Assembly (NCBI GenBank): GCA_026874595.1
Contig: CM049320.1
Coordinates: forward strand, 54,193,070 to 54,257,069
DNA: 64,000 nucleotides
Origin: Sipunculus nudus
Lineage: Eukaryota > Annelida > Sipuncula > Golfingiida > Sipunculidae
Direction: 5' to 3'
Positions 49,596 to 62,319 of this stretch are shown one piece after another. The notes under the pieces are model-generated. The model did no database searches. It worked only from the letters and a program-made list of their open reading frames with translations, and was not told where the DNA came from. A program made the translations under genes and the position numbers. Position 1 is the stretch's first letter; each line of letters opens with the position of its first letter.

Positions 49596-50695
49596 ATTTT
49601 ATTTTTTTTCATTTTCTCTTAAATATTTCTTTTTTATACTACACTTCTTTTAAATTGATGCAAGTCAAGTGAAAAATAATTTTTTTTATCTTATATACTT
49701 TGAAACTTCGCCTTTTTTATATTAATTAACAGAACGATACAGATTTTACTAGTCTGATTAAGCGGTAATAAATGTATTATTAAATTAGTAACAGCACGTT
49801 CGACAATCAAAACAAAACAGTAAATAATATTTGAAGCTAAAATCTAAAGCAACTACTGTCCTGAGACACTGTGCAGTTTCATTTTTATCATTTCAACATT
49901 GTTCAATATAATAGTTTGTGGGTATCGACATTTGACTGTTTCCTGGGCGTTAATTTGCATATCATTATTATGACGAAACAAGACCCCATAACGTTTGATT
50001 TCAATTAAAACAGCGGATCACCGTCTAACAACGTGATATTGAATTCTTTATTGATTCTTAATTATGGGTTTTTTTTAAAAGATTAATGTGTATAAAGAAC
50101 TGTCTCTTTTTTATTATTTTTCAAATTCATTTAATACTCGAAATAACTCACGAAAGGCATAAAATAGGATAATGTAAATGATATAAAACATCAGTCCAAA
50201 CAATATTCAAAGTCAAAATATTTAAAAAGAAAATAAATTAATCATACTCAGATATATCACAACGCCACTTCTGCTTACACTTCTGCTCTACTTACTGGCT
50301 ATAAATGAATAAAAAATGAATACAAATATATTCCGAAGAACATTAAAACAACATTTTACGTAAGGACAATAGCATGTGCTTTTAAACAAATGTGTGTCCG
50401 TTATTCTTATGATAAAAACGCAAAGAGTCCCTGAAACTTTGCATGAACACATTTAAACCTATTCGTGAGTTAACCCTCCATACTGAACAAGATCTTGACA
50501 ATTAGCTCATAACCTATTATACATTCAGTTCATATGTATTATACCTTACATTGCTTAATGGAAATAACCATATACTTTAATCAATCAGTGTTTATCTTTA
50601 GAAATGGGTAAAATAAAGTCATGGCTAAAATCTTAAACATAATTCGACAATTAAGAGATCAATTTCTGGTAAGTATGTACACCATGTGTCACATA
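49596..50695. other. No recognisable gene
   Basis: Very AT-rich; no open frame of note. Confidence 0.5.
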
Positions 50696-50696
50696 T

Positions 50697-50865
50697 ATTT
50701 CCCGAGTGGCTCACCTATTGGCTAAACACGATTCCCACCTTTAATTTGACCAAGATATGATCACCAGATCGACTCTGTTCAGTATTAACAGCTACTATGA
50801 TAAAAGTGGGAGGTTACGGAACCCCTGTGGAGGAAAACCAACACAGGGAATAGGTGGTGTTCATT
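50697..50865 (+). mobile_element. Decayed tRNA-derived SINE
   Basis: CCGAGTGGCTCACCTATTGG is box A-like, and AGATCGACTCT (about 50766) is a weakened box B (eight of eleven positions). The body includes GGGAGGTTACGGAACCCCTG and GAGGAAAACCAACACAGGGA. It is a different family from the 43214 SINE. Confidence 0.5.
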
Positions 50866-53645
50866 GGAGATGAATTAAAATAGCAGGGCTTCTTTATACC
50901 CTTCTGCTTTCCCCTTGAAATGCTCTATATCATGAAGCCAGTGGTCGTTGGTCATTCTATAAGGAGCAGATGTCAGGCTTGGTGAGTTATATACAGTAAT
51001 ATCCAGTTGTGACAAACAAGCTGCACCAATTTGATATAATGTAGCCCGCAAAGCTTAGACCTCACTCGTCCCTAACCGCAGTTAGGGTTAAAATTATTCC
51101 GATCAAAATTGTTCAAAGGTGCCGGTCTACGTCACAAAAGAATCTCAAAGTTTAATTTTTCACCGTAACCTGGTAAATGATAAATCACACATATGAATGC
51201 ATGTAAATTGTTTGGCGTTTATATTAAGAACTGATACTCGGAGATGTTTTTTCCATCGACTGTCGTTCTGTCTGTTTTTCAGTATTTCCCGCAGGAAAAA
51301 GCGTACATCTTGTGTCCAGCGAACAGGTCAACACTGATCATCTGATGAAGTTCAAACATGCATCACATTCTGTACATTCGTTGAGTTGATGGAAATGTGT
51401 ATGAAGCCAGATACCCTAGGATTTCAAGAATTGCGACTAGATTAATTGTGAAACCTGTTCCCTTTTCTGTATTTCGCACCTTTAGAATTTGTTTTCGTTT
51501 TGGAATGACAGGAGTTGTTTTACTCTCCAGAAGGGGACGTGTCGTTAAGGAAGCTCATTAGGTATCCAACAATGAGGTCAATGTAACCTATTTTTTTGTA
51601 CTTGTGGGGCACATTCACATGATGTAGGACTGTTATGAAATGCGATATAATTATATTGGCAACAATATTTTTTTTTATTTTTGCAGGTTATGAAATATAA
51701 CCATAACAGGCGACCTGTAAAAAGATCACATTAAGTTTGTTTATGGTAAATTTACTAGGACACTGTATATCAATCCAATGTATACTTTATTTTCAGTGTG
51801 GAAAACAAATTTATACAACCCTTTAATCCATGTAAGCGTTCCAAACACGAGAGAGAAAAGTACAAGTCCTGGTGGTAATCAGTAAGGGTTCAATGCGGGC
51901 TAAAAAATTACCATTCGTGTGGCAATTTATCCATGAATTTTGGTTTCTAGCTAACAAAGTTTTATCAAGTGGTTTGTATTTTGGTTTGGTCAGACAGGAA
52001 CTGATGAAGTCTACGATGTTAGAAAATTTCAATTTAAGATTCAACTCTCTCAACACTCGGGCTACATGCATCAATTGTTGAACGAATATCTTACGGGAAA
52101 TACAAATGATTTGTGGCAATAACTGTTTTTGTGTACAGAGCAACATCGTTTCAATATTTCGAGTCCTTGCAAGATCACTTCAGAGAAACAAGAAAGCAAC
52201 ATGATTTGTTGTAGCAGGAATATTTTTATTAAATACCTGCACCATTCTGTATCATATTCTCGGAAAATCAGTGAAGAAACCCATATTATTGTATCTGCGA
52301 TTCTACCCAAGAGAGAAAATGTCCACTTCACCTCATGCAGTTAAAGCTTCTCCTATCATTATACATAATAATAATAATTTGCTTTCACCATATGATAAAC
52401 ATACCAGTCATAATTGCTAAAGCCATTGGAACATGATCATTTATCTTAAAACCAGGAAAAACATTTACAGTGTACTTGCTTTTCTAAGACAAATGCGTGC
52501 TTAAAGCTGGCAAATATATGCGTTTATGCAACCGTACGACAACCCTAAAAACAATATATCATTATATCATATTTGGCTTGTAAATTTTCCCTTTTTGATC
52601 AATTATTAAGGATTAGTGTCCAGTCTTCTCGTTGGTCCTTCTCAAACAGGTTCAATTCTTGTGCCTGTTTTGTTTTGCTTACTAAAAGAGACCCTGAAAA
52701 CACAAAAAATTAGGTTAAGCCTACGGAAAATAGTGCTGGTCTCCTTGTGCGTGTCCTATCTTTTTTTTGTTGTGCCGGTACGAGTAGCTAGCCTTGACTT
52801 GCCGAGATACTAGTACCTGAGATACAGTGTTTGTAAAGGGATATTTCGATGTGCGCGTATATGCGTATATGCGTTAAAACTTGCTCATATTATATTGTAA
52901 AAGGGCTGATGACGATAACTAATTACAGCTCTCTATCTTTCAAATGAAGAGTTATAGACAACGATGCTCTGTCCTGCATGACGGTGAAGGCGGTGTACGG
53001 AAGTTCTGCAAGGAGTGGGCGTGGTGGCTGTTGCTTTGCTTGCTCGTCCGACTTCGCTTCTTCGACCCGGTGCCTGGTCGTCCGGTGCTGACCAGGGAGG
53101 CATCTTTGTTACGTTTGCGCTTGGCTTGGTGTGGAATTTCAACATCTTCTATTTTTGCCTTTTAAGACCGGATCAACCATCAAAATCACCCTGTCATACT
53201 GTGTCGTTTTTGATGGAGCTTGTGCGGGTTTCGACCGTCTCGGATTTTAAAGTGATCAGGTCGGGCGCGGAATTCACTTTTTTTCTGCTGCTAATATGTA
53301 ACGGTGATGTTTCTATGTGTGTCAGCGTGTAGGTAAATAAGACATTTTAGGGTCTGAGTGAACTCGGCGATTTGGGGTAAAATTATTTCATTTTAACACA
53401 TTTTTGCGGGAAACCTACTAGATCACTTAACAACCGTCTGGCAGTTCACGAACATACGTATTATACGTGCACATAAAAACAAAGCTTAATGAGATATCGA
53501 AGTTCGAAATAATGGAAATAAATTATACGATATATTGCTGCTAAAACAACATTGACGTTTAAATTTCGACTGACAAATACAGTTACCCTTAAGAAAAAAA
53601 TTCCCTTTGATTTCGTTAATTATCACAATTCTATTTTATTACGTA
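50866..53645. other. No recognised gene; GC-richer patch at 52.95-53.30 kb
   Basis: A 107-residue minus-strand frame at 51823-52146 and a 105-residue plus-strand frame at 53015-53332 are among the longest in the window, but neither has a signature I know. The second lies in a locally GC-rich block (CGTCCGGTGCTGACCAGGGA) that contrasts with its flanks and may be an element end or a captured exon. Confidence 0.4.
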
Positions 53646-53690
53646 CCTATGGTCTTAGGGTCGTCATGTACGGGCGAACTGCAACAATAA
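53646..53690 (-). pseudogene. Fossil cassette of array 2
   Basis: At the position where the next 60-nt cassette is expected (372 bp before the conserved TTCATTGAATATCAAGAATA block, against 324 bp in a good unit) lies a diverged segment with donor GTACGT, a CCCG core and a CAG acceptor-like end. It is too short and too altered to read as Thr/Pro. Confidence 0.3.
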
Positions 53691-55532
53691 GTATTTGTAA
53701 ATAGAACATCAAATTTGTATTTATAAAGTTTTTAAATTTTTTATTGAATCATGTGAAAATAATGTTATCACTGCACCGCTCTATTGTTTTTCATTATTTA
53801 AAAGAACTACTGCTCTTTAACCATCCCTGAAATATCTTGATAATTCAATGGGATAACAAAATCATGAGTTTCATGCCCTGGATACGGATAGTTCAACTGC
53901 ATTGCCCTGCCCTATTATGCAAAATATAACAACCATATTATGCTCTCAGGTATGTGCATATTAATTTAAGTGACACGAAATTCTTCTTACAATCAAACTA
54001 TAATTCATTCATTGAATATCAAGAATAATGTTCCTTAACGATATTTGGCATTGGATCTGAGAGTTCGAATAGGTATGATCAGAAAGAATATTTTATAAAG
54101 CTATGCCTTTCACAGTTAAACTATCTACTTAATAGAGGAGATTTCAGTTGCTTAAACTCTTTTCTGTTTAAAATTTGCCAATGAGAAAATAGTTTTAATA
54201 CAAACATGGAAAAAAAAATTGAGAGAAAATAACAAACAACTGATCATCCCTATAAAATAAAGATAAACAGAATTAAATTCATTTCCCAAATGATTTTTAT
54301 TAATCCGCGAATTCAGAAAGGCATCCGGAAAGGCAACCGAAACTATGAAATATCTTACAAAATATTTTATTTTATTTTTTTTGGTTATTTCATTCATTTT
54401 GGTAAGGAAATATTTGGAGTTCCTGAAGGGGCAACTGCAGTGCCAAGTTTGTTAGGGACAGTCTACAGTGGCGAATAGTGTTTTAAATCATTTCTATTAA
54501 AATTTAACGCTCGGTCTTATTTTAAATGATCGCAATAGAAATTAATCGTTCCAGTGAAGCCTAATTTACGGTGGAGCCTGTTTTATGGTACTTTTCCAAA
54601 ACATTAGCTTCTAAACAGATGCATGAACATATTATGTTCCTGTGCATTTCCCTGTCCATTTAACCATTCCCTCAGGACCGCATTTTGATTATTAAGGTAG
54701 GTATTTTCGTCAAAATACTGATCCTCTCAAAATACTATGAAGAATTACCTGAACATCATATGTAACTTGTCCTGGGCAAAATGTTTTTACACCAACTTCT
54801 ACCAACGATATGCAGTAAACGACATGTTTGCAGATTCCAAAAAATGATTTGGATATTTCTGTGTGAAACGAATGTTGGTTCTAGTTATTTAACCGCCTGT
54901 TTTTTTAACAGTGCAAGTATATTAAACAGAAAAGGTAAAACATTGGACGTTCTCTGAATATATTTCATTGTATTTTACATTCGATGATCTCGTCAAGTTA
55001 CTAATCCCCTCCCAATATTATAATTGATACATTTAACGTTATATTTAAGGTTTACTGGGCTTATAATTTTTATAAGAGCACTTTCTACGAAAGAAAAGAT
55101 TATCAACAAGCCATAAAACGACAGGTTTGAAGATTTCAATTAATGGTTCTGAAGTTTCCGTGGGAAATGAATGTTTGCTCTTGTTAATAAAATGTGTACA
55201 TTTTTATCAATGAAAGTACAATCGATACAGAAAAGGTCTAAAACTAAACCTTTTTTAATAACTTCTATTATATTTTATATTTGAGGTTTTGAGAGAATAT
55301 AAATATTCTTTCTGAACAATAAATTGTGATCTGAAATTATTTTTTAGATAACATTAAATTATTTACGTTCACTTTATCGATTTTTTGACAGGTTAAAAAG
55401 AAATAAGATGTTATTACTCCAAATATTTTTGCCTCAAATATACATAATTCTTTTTTGTACACAGCATCAGGATATTGTAATGATTAAGAGACCACATAAA
55501 TCTTTAAATTATCAAACCAATAAACGACTAAC

Positions 55533-55592
55533 CTGGCATCGCCGGAGTTGTTGTCGGGGCAACTACAGGGACCGGTGTTGTGGTTGGAGCCA
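55533..55592 (-). CDS. Mucin-like cassette exon, array 2 (60 nt), copy 1
   Basis: Reads VAPTTTPVPVVAPTTTPAMP. Acceptor ACCAAG preceded by a T-rich run, donor GTTAGT. It is the last array 2 cassette in transcription order, and its phase-1 end joins directly to the 24597 cassette. Confidence 0.7.
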
Positions 55593-57368
55593 CTTGGTAA
55601 AAAACAAAGATATTCAACAGATTATAAGCTCCTTGATTTTCAACCAGTTAACATCTTGTTTAATATTGTGATCAGCATTTCTTTCCGATTTTCAGATGAC
55701 CAGATTTTTTTACCAAGTTTATGTTGAGTTTATCGCTCCTAGCGTATCTGGTTTAATTTACAGTTCAGAAAGACATATTTAAACATAAAAGAAGTATTTA
55801 AAAAAATGCTGATACGATCTGATATTAATTTTTCAAGTTTTTATATTATTGCTTCACTGAATCTGAGGAATAATGTTTCACAGCAATATTTTGGCATGAG
55901 ATCGAACAGTTTCAATGGGTGTCACCAGAAATAAATATTTATATAGGTTTGCCTTTCACAGTTTAACTATCTACTCAATAGATAAGAGTTCGGTTCAAAT
56001 ACTTTTCTCTTAATAAATTGCCAATCAGAAATATAGTTCTAAAAAAATATGAAAAATAGAAAAAGAACAAACTACTAATCATCTCTATACAATGTAGATA
56101 ATCTGAATTAAATTCCTTTACTAAAAGACTTTCAATAATTCCTGAATCCAGAAAAGGCATCCGGAAAAACAATCAAAAATATGAAATATCTTACAAAATA
56201 TATCTTGTTGTTAATTCCGTTCCTTTTGTTACTAAAATATGTGAAGTTGCTGATCTGGAACTTAAGTACAAGGATTGCTTGGGCAGTATTCTGTAGGTAA
56301 AGGTGTTTTTAATCATTTCTATGAAATTAGTAACTCGGTCTTATCTAAAATGATCTCAATAGAAATTCTAGCTCCAGTGAAGGCTAATTTACATTGGAGC
56401 CTATTTTATGGTACATTTCCGAAACATTAGCTCCAGAACTGACGCATGAAAATATTACGTTTCTGTGCATTTCCCTGTCCATTTTATCAATTCCCATTTT
56501 GATTCTAAAGAAGGTAATTCCGTCAAAATACTGATACCCTCCAAGTACTATGATTAATAACATGAACATCATATGTAACGTGTCCTGGGCAAAAATGTTT
56601 TAAGAGCAACTTCTACCAACGATATGCAATTATCAAGAGGCAGGAAACGACACGTTTGCAGATTCCAATAAATGATTTAGGCATTTCTGTGTGAAAGGAA
56701 TGTTGGTTCTAGTTATTTAACCGCCTGCTTTTTTAACAGTGCAAGTATAATCGAAACAGAAAGGTAAAATGTTGAACGTTCTCTGAATATATTTCATTGT
56801 ATTTTACATTCGATGATCTCGTCAAGTTACTAATCCCCTCCCAATATTATAATTGATACATTTAACGTTATATTTAAGGTTTACTTGGCGGATAATTTTT
56901 ACAAGAGCACTTTCTACAAAAGGAAAAAAAAATATCAACAAGCCATAAAACGACAGGTTTGCATATTTCAATTAATGGTTCTGAAGTTTCCGTGTGAAAT
57001 GAATGTTTGCTCCTGTTAATAAAATGTGCACAGTTTAACAATGAAAGTATAATCGATACAGAAAAGGTCTAAAATAAAATCTTTTTAATAACTTATATTG
57101 TATTTTATATTTGAGGTTTTGAGAGAATATAAATGTTCCTTCTAACAAAAAATTGTAAACTGAATTTATTTTTTAGATAACATTAAATTATTTTCGTTCA
57201 ATTTATCGATTTCTTGACCAGTTAAAAAAAGTTTAAAGATGTTATTACTCCGAATAGTTTTTTTTTTTCACATATATACATAATTCTCTTTTGTACACAG
57301 CATCGGGATATAGTAATGATTAAGAAACCACAACATTGTTTCAGTTATCAGACTAATAAACGACTAAC

Positions 57369-57428
57369 CTGGCATTGCCGGAGTTGTAGTCGGGGCAACT
57401 GAAGGGACCGGTGTTGTGGTTGGAGCCA
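57369..57428 (-). CDS. Mucin-like cassette exon, array 2, copy 2
   Basis: Reads VAPTTTPVPSVAPTTTPAMP. Splice sites intact. Differs from copy 1 by Val to Ser and two silent changes. Confidence 0.7.
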
Positions 57429-58318
57429 CTTGGTAAATAACACAGATATTCAACATATTATAAGCTCCTTGGTTATCAACCAGTAAACATCTTGTTTAAT
57501 ATTGTGATCAGCATTTCTGTCCCATTTTCAGATGAACAGATTTTATGATTAAAGCTATGTTGAGTAAATCGTTCCTGGCGTATCTGGTTAAATTTACAGT
57601 TCAGAATAGCATATTTAAACATAAAAGAAATATTTAAGAAAATGCTGATACGATCTGATATTTATTTTTCAAGGTTTTTATATAATTGGTTCACTGAATC
57701 TCAAGAATAATGCTTCACAACGACATTTGGCATGAGATCGAAGAGTTCTAATAGGTGTCACCAGAAATAAATATTTATAAAGCTATGCCTTTCGCAGTTA
57801 AACTATCTTTTCAAACGAGTACAGTTCAGTTGTTCAAAAACTTTTCTGATAATAAAAATCAGAACAAAAATGTAGTTTTAATTACAAAATGGAAATATAG
57901 ACAGAAAAATAATAAACAACTGATTATCCCTATACAATGTAGTTCATCAGAATTAAATTCCTTTCCTTAATGACTTTTAATAATCGCCGAATCTAGACAA
58001 GGCATCCAGAAAAACATTCAAAAAGTATGAAATATCTTACAAAACATGTTTTGTTGGTTAATTCCGTTCATGTTGGAACTAAAATATGTTGAGTTTCTGG
58101 TGACAAACTGAAGTACCAGGTTTGCTCGGGTCAATATTATGTAGGTAAATGTGTTTTTAATTATACGTATGAAATGTGGCACTCGGTCTTATCTGAAATG
58201 ATCGCAATACAAATTATACTTCCAGTGAAGGCGAATTGATGGTTGGGCCTATTTTATGGTACGTTTCCAAAATATTAGCTCAAAAACTGATGTATGAACA
58301 TATTATGTTCTGTGCATT

Positions 58319-59197
58319 TCCCTGTCCATTATATCATTTCGCTCCGGTCCATATTTTTATTCTAAAGAAGGTTATTTCGTGAAAATACTGATACCCTCCA
58401 AAAGTAATAAAAGATAACTTTAACATCACATCTTAGGTGTTCTGGGCAAAGAGTTCTTCACAGCAACTTTTACCATAGAACAGAAATTATCATGAGGTAG
58501 AAAGCGACAAGTTCCTAGATTCAAATAAATGATTTTGCTATTTCTGTGTGAAATAAATAGTGGCTTTCGTTATTTAAACGTCTACTGTTTTAACAGTGCA
58601 AGAATAATCGATACACAAACGGTCAAAATTAAAACATTTTTTTTATAAAACCTTCTATTGTATGTTACATAGAGGTTTTGAGGGAATATAAATATTCCTT
58701 TTGAACAAAAATATCAGATTTGAATTTATTTTCTAGATTACATAGAACAATTTACACTCCCTGTCCATTATATCATTTCGCTCCGGACCATATTTTAATT
58801 CTAAAGAAGGTTATTTCGTGAAAATACTGATACCCTCCAAAAGTAATAAAAGATAACTTTAACATCACATCTTAGGTGTGCTGGGCAAAGAGTTCTTCAC
58901 AGCAACTTTTACCAAAGAACACAAATTATCAAGAGGTAGAAAGCGACAAGTTCCTAGATTCAAATAAATGATTTTTGTATTTCTGTGTGAAATGAATGGT
59001 GGCTTTCGTTATTTAAACGTCTACAGTTTTAACAGTGCAAGAATAATCGATACACAAACGGTCCAAATTAAAACATTTTTTTTATAAAACCATCTATTGT
59101 ATGTTACATTAGAGGTTTTGAGGGAATATAAATATTCCTTCTGAACAACTATTTTAGATTTGAAATTACTTTCTAGATTACATAAAACAATTTACAC
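58319..59197. repeat. Internal 440-bp duplication within one array 2 unit
   Basis: CCCTGTCCATTATATCATTT occurs near 58319 and 58759, followed by the same sequence (GGTTATTTCGTGAAAATACT, AAAAGTAATAAAAGATAACT) with few differences. It accounts for the longer cassette spacing here. Confidence 0.85.
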
Positions 59198-59361
59198 TCA
59201 ATTTATCGAATTCTTGACCAGAGAAAAGGAATAAGATGATGTTACTACAAATATATTACCCTGAAACACCTCACTCTTTTCTTTAAATACAGCTTCAGGA
59301 TAGGGTAAGTTTTAAGAAACCACATAATTGTTTCAATTTTCAAACCAATAAACATACTAAC

Positions 59362-59421
59362 TTGTCGTCGCCGTAGTTTTGGTCGGGGCAACTGTAGTTG
59401 CCGGTGTTGTGGTTGGAGCCA
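59362..59421 (-). CDS. Mucin-like cassette exon, array 2, copy 3
   Basis: Reads VAPTTTPATTVAPTKTTATT. Splice sites intact, but the exon's last base is A, so the next split codon becomes ATG (Met) rather than GTG (Val). It is the only intact array 2 cassette with a charged residue (Lys). Confidence 0.7.
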
Positions 59422-60774
59422 CTTGGTAAACACAAAGATATTCAACTTAAAATAAACTCTTTGATTATCAGCCAGTACACATCTTGTTTAACATTCTGAT
59501 AAGCATTTCTTTGCCATTTTCAGATGGCCAGATTTTATGACTAAGTTTTTGTTTAGTTAATCGTTCCTAGCATATCTGGTATAATTTACAGTTTAGTTTA
59601 GCTTATTTAAACATTAATGGCTTCACTGAATCTCAAGAATAATGTTTCAAAACCACATTTGGCATGAGATCATACAGTTCCATTAGGTGTCATCAGATAT
59701 TTATAAAGCTATGCCTTTCACAGATAAACTTTCTACACAATAGAGTAGAGTTGAGAGTCCAAATTCTTTTCTGTTGATAAATTGCCCCTGAGAAAAAAGT
59801 TTTATTTAAATATAGAAAAAAAAATATTTGGATAATCCGCGAACCCAGAGAGGGCACATGGAAAGACAATTTAAAAATATGAAACATCTTACAAAATATA
59901 TTTTGTTGGTTTATTCCGTTGATTCTGGGACTAAAATATGTGGAGCTGCTGTTGGGGAACTGAAGTACCAGGTTTGCTCAGGTCAATATTATGTAGGTAA
60001 ATGTGTTTTTAGTTATACGTATGATATGTGGCACTCGGCCTTATTTGAAATGATCGCAATACAAATTATAGTTCCAGTGAAGGCGAATTGATGGTTAGGC
60101 CTATCTTATGGTACGTTTCCAAAATATAAGCTCAAAAACTGATGCATGAACATATAATCTTCTGAGCATTTCCCCTATCCATTGTATCATTTCGCTCCGG
60201 ACCATATTTTAATTCTAAAGAAGCTTATTTCGTGAAAATACTGATACCCTCCAAAAGTGATAAAAGATAACTTGAACATCACATCTTAGGTGTGCTGGGC
60301 AAAGAGTTCTTAACAGCAAATTTAAAAAAAGAACAGAAATTATCAAAGGGTAGAAAGCGACAATTTCCTAGATTCCAATAAATGATTTTGCTATTTCTGT
60401 GTGAAATGAATAGTGGCTTTCGTTATTTAAACGTCTACTGTTTTAACAGTGCAAGAATAATCGATACACAAACGGTCCAAATTAAAACATTTTTTATAAA
60501 ACCTTCTATTGTATGTTACATTAGAGGTTTTGAGGAAATATAAATATTCCTTCTGAACAACTATTTTAGATTTGAAAATACTTTCTAGATAACATAAAAC
60601 AATTTATTCTCAATTTATCGAATTCTTGACCAGAGAAAAGGAATAAATTGATGTTACTCCAAATATATTACCCTAAAACACCTCATTCTTTTTCTTTAAA
60701 CACAGCTTTAGGAAAGGGTAAGTTTTAAGAAACCACATAATTGTTTCAATTTTCAAACCAATAAACATACTAAC

Positions 60775-60834
60775 CTGTCGTCGCCGGAGTTGTTGTCGGG
60801 GCAACTGTAGTGGCCGGTGTTGTGGTTGGAGCCA
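60775..60834 (-). CDS. Mucin-like cassette exon, array 2, copy 4
   Basis: Reads VAPTTTPATTVAPTTTPATT, a perfect internal 10-residue duplication (VAPTTTPATT twice). Splice sites intact. Confidence 0.75.
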
Positions 60835-60930
60835 CTTGGTAAAAACAAAGATATTCAACTTAAAATAATCTCCTTGATTATCAGCCATTACACATCCTGT
60901 TTACTATTCTGATCAGCATCTCTTTGCCAT
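60835..60930 (-). promoter_or_regulatory. Conserved intronic block upstream of cassette acceptor (representative copy)
   Basis: In the 100 nt before the acceptor, array 1 and array 2 units still align although the rest of the introns differ. The shared minus-strand pattern is CTGAAAA, then CTGATCA or TTGATCA-like, AATRTTAAAC, GATG, and TGGYTGATAAT about 40-55 nt from the AG. The last block suits a branch site. The block recurs beside every cassette, including the dead one at 3767. Confidence 0.4.
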
Positions 60931-62259
60931 TTTCAGATGGCCAGATTTTATGACTAAGTTTCTGTTTAGGTAATCTTTCATAGCATATCTGGTATAATTT
61001 ACAGTTTAGTTTAGCATATTTAAACATTAATTGCTTCATTGAATCTCAAGAATAATGTTCAGAACGACATTTGGCATGAGATCATACAGTTCCATTAGGT
61101 GTCATCAGATATTTCTAAAGCTATGCCTTTCACAGATAAACTTTCTACACAATAGGAGAGAGTTGAGTGTTCAAACTCTTTCTGTTTATAATTTGCCCAT
61201 GAGACAATAGTTTTATTTAAATATAGAAACAAAATAGACAGAATAAGTGTAAAAAGGTGAAACGCCCTATAATATGTAAATAATCAAAATTAAATTCCTT
61301 TGCTAAATGACTTTCAATAATCCGCGAATCCAGAGAGGGCACATGGAAAGACAATTTAAAAATATGAAATATCTTACAAAATATATTTTGTTGGTTAATT
61401 CCGTTGATTCTGGGACTAAAATATGTGGAGCTGCTGTTGGGGAACTAAAGTACCAGGTTTGCTCGGGTCAATATTATGTAGTTAAATGTGCTTTTAATTA
61501 TACGTATGAAATGTGGCACTCGGTCTTATCTGAAATGATCGCAATACAAATTATAGTTTTAATGAAGGCGAATTGATGGTTGGGCCTATTTTATGGTACG
61601 TTTCCAAAATATTAGCTCAAAAACTGATGTATGAACATATTATGTTCTGTGCATTTCCCTGTCCATTATATCATTTCGCTCCGGACCATATTTTAATTCT
61701 AAAGAAGGTTATTTCGTGAAAATACTGATACCCTCCAAAAGTAATAAAAGATAACTTTAACATCACATCTTAGGTGTGCTGGGCAAAGAGTTCTTCACAG
61801 CAACTTTTACCAAATAACACAAATTATCAAGAGGTAGAAAGCGACAAGTTCCCAGATTCCAATAAATGATTTTGCTATTTCTGTGTGAAATGAATAGTGG
61901 CCTTCCTTTTTTAAACGTCTACTGATTTAACGTTGCAAGAATAATCGATACACAAACGGTCCAAATTAAAACATTTTTTTATAAAACCTTCTATTATATG
62001 TTACATTAGAGGTTTTGAGGGAATATAAATATACCTTCTGAACAACTATTTTAGACTTGAAATTACTTTCTAGATTACATAAAACAATTTACACTCAATT
62101 TATCGAATTTTTGACCAGAGGAAAGGAATAAATTGATGTTACTCCAAATATATTACCCTAAAACACCTCATTCTTTTTCTTTAAACACAGCTTCAGGAAA
62201 GGGTAAGTTTTAAGAAACCATATAATTGTTTCAATTTTCGAACCAATAAACATACTAAC

Positions 62260-62319
62260 TTGTCGTCCCCGGAGTTGTTGTCGGGGCAACTGTAGTGGCC
62301 GTTGTTGTGGTTGGAGCCA
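62260..62319 (-). CDS. Mucin-like cassette exon, array 2, copy 5
   Basis: Reads VAPTTTTATTVAPTTTPGTT. As in the 59362 copy, the last exon base is A, giving Met at the following junction. Confidence 0.7.

Noticed and set aside
51823-52146. 107-residue minus-strand frame as a gene
   Set aside because: Longest unassigned frame in its region, but no family signature, no splice context and an overlapping frame on the other strand; not supported as coding.
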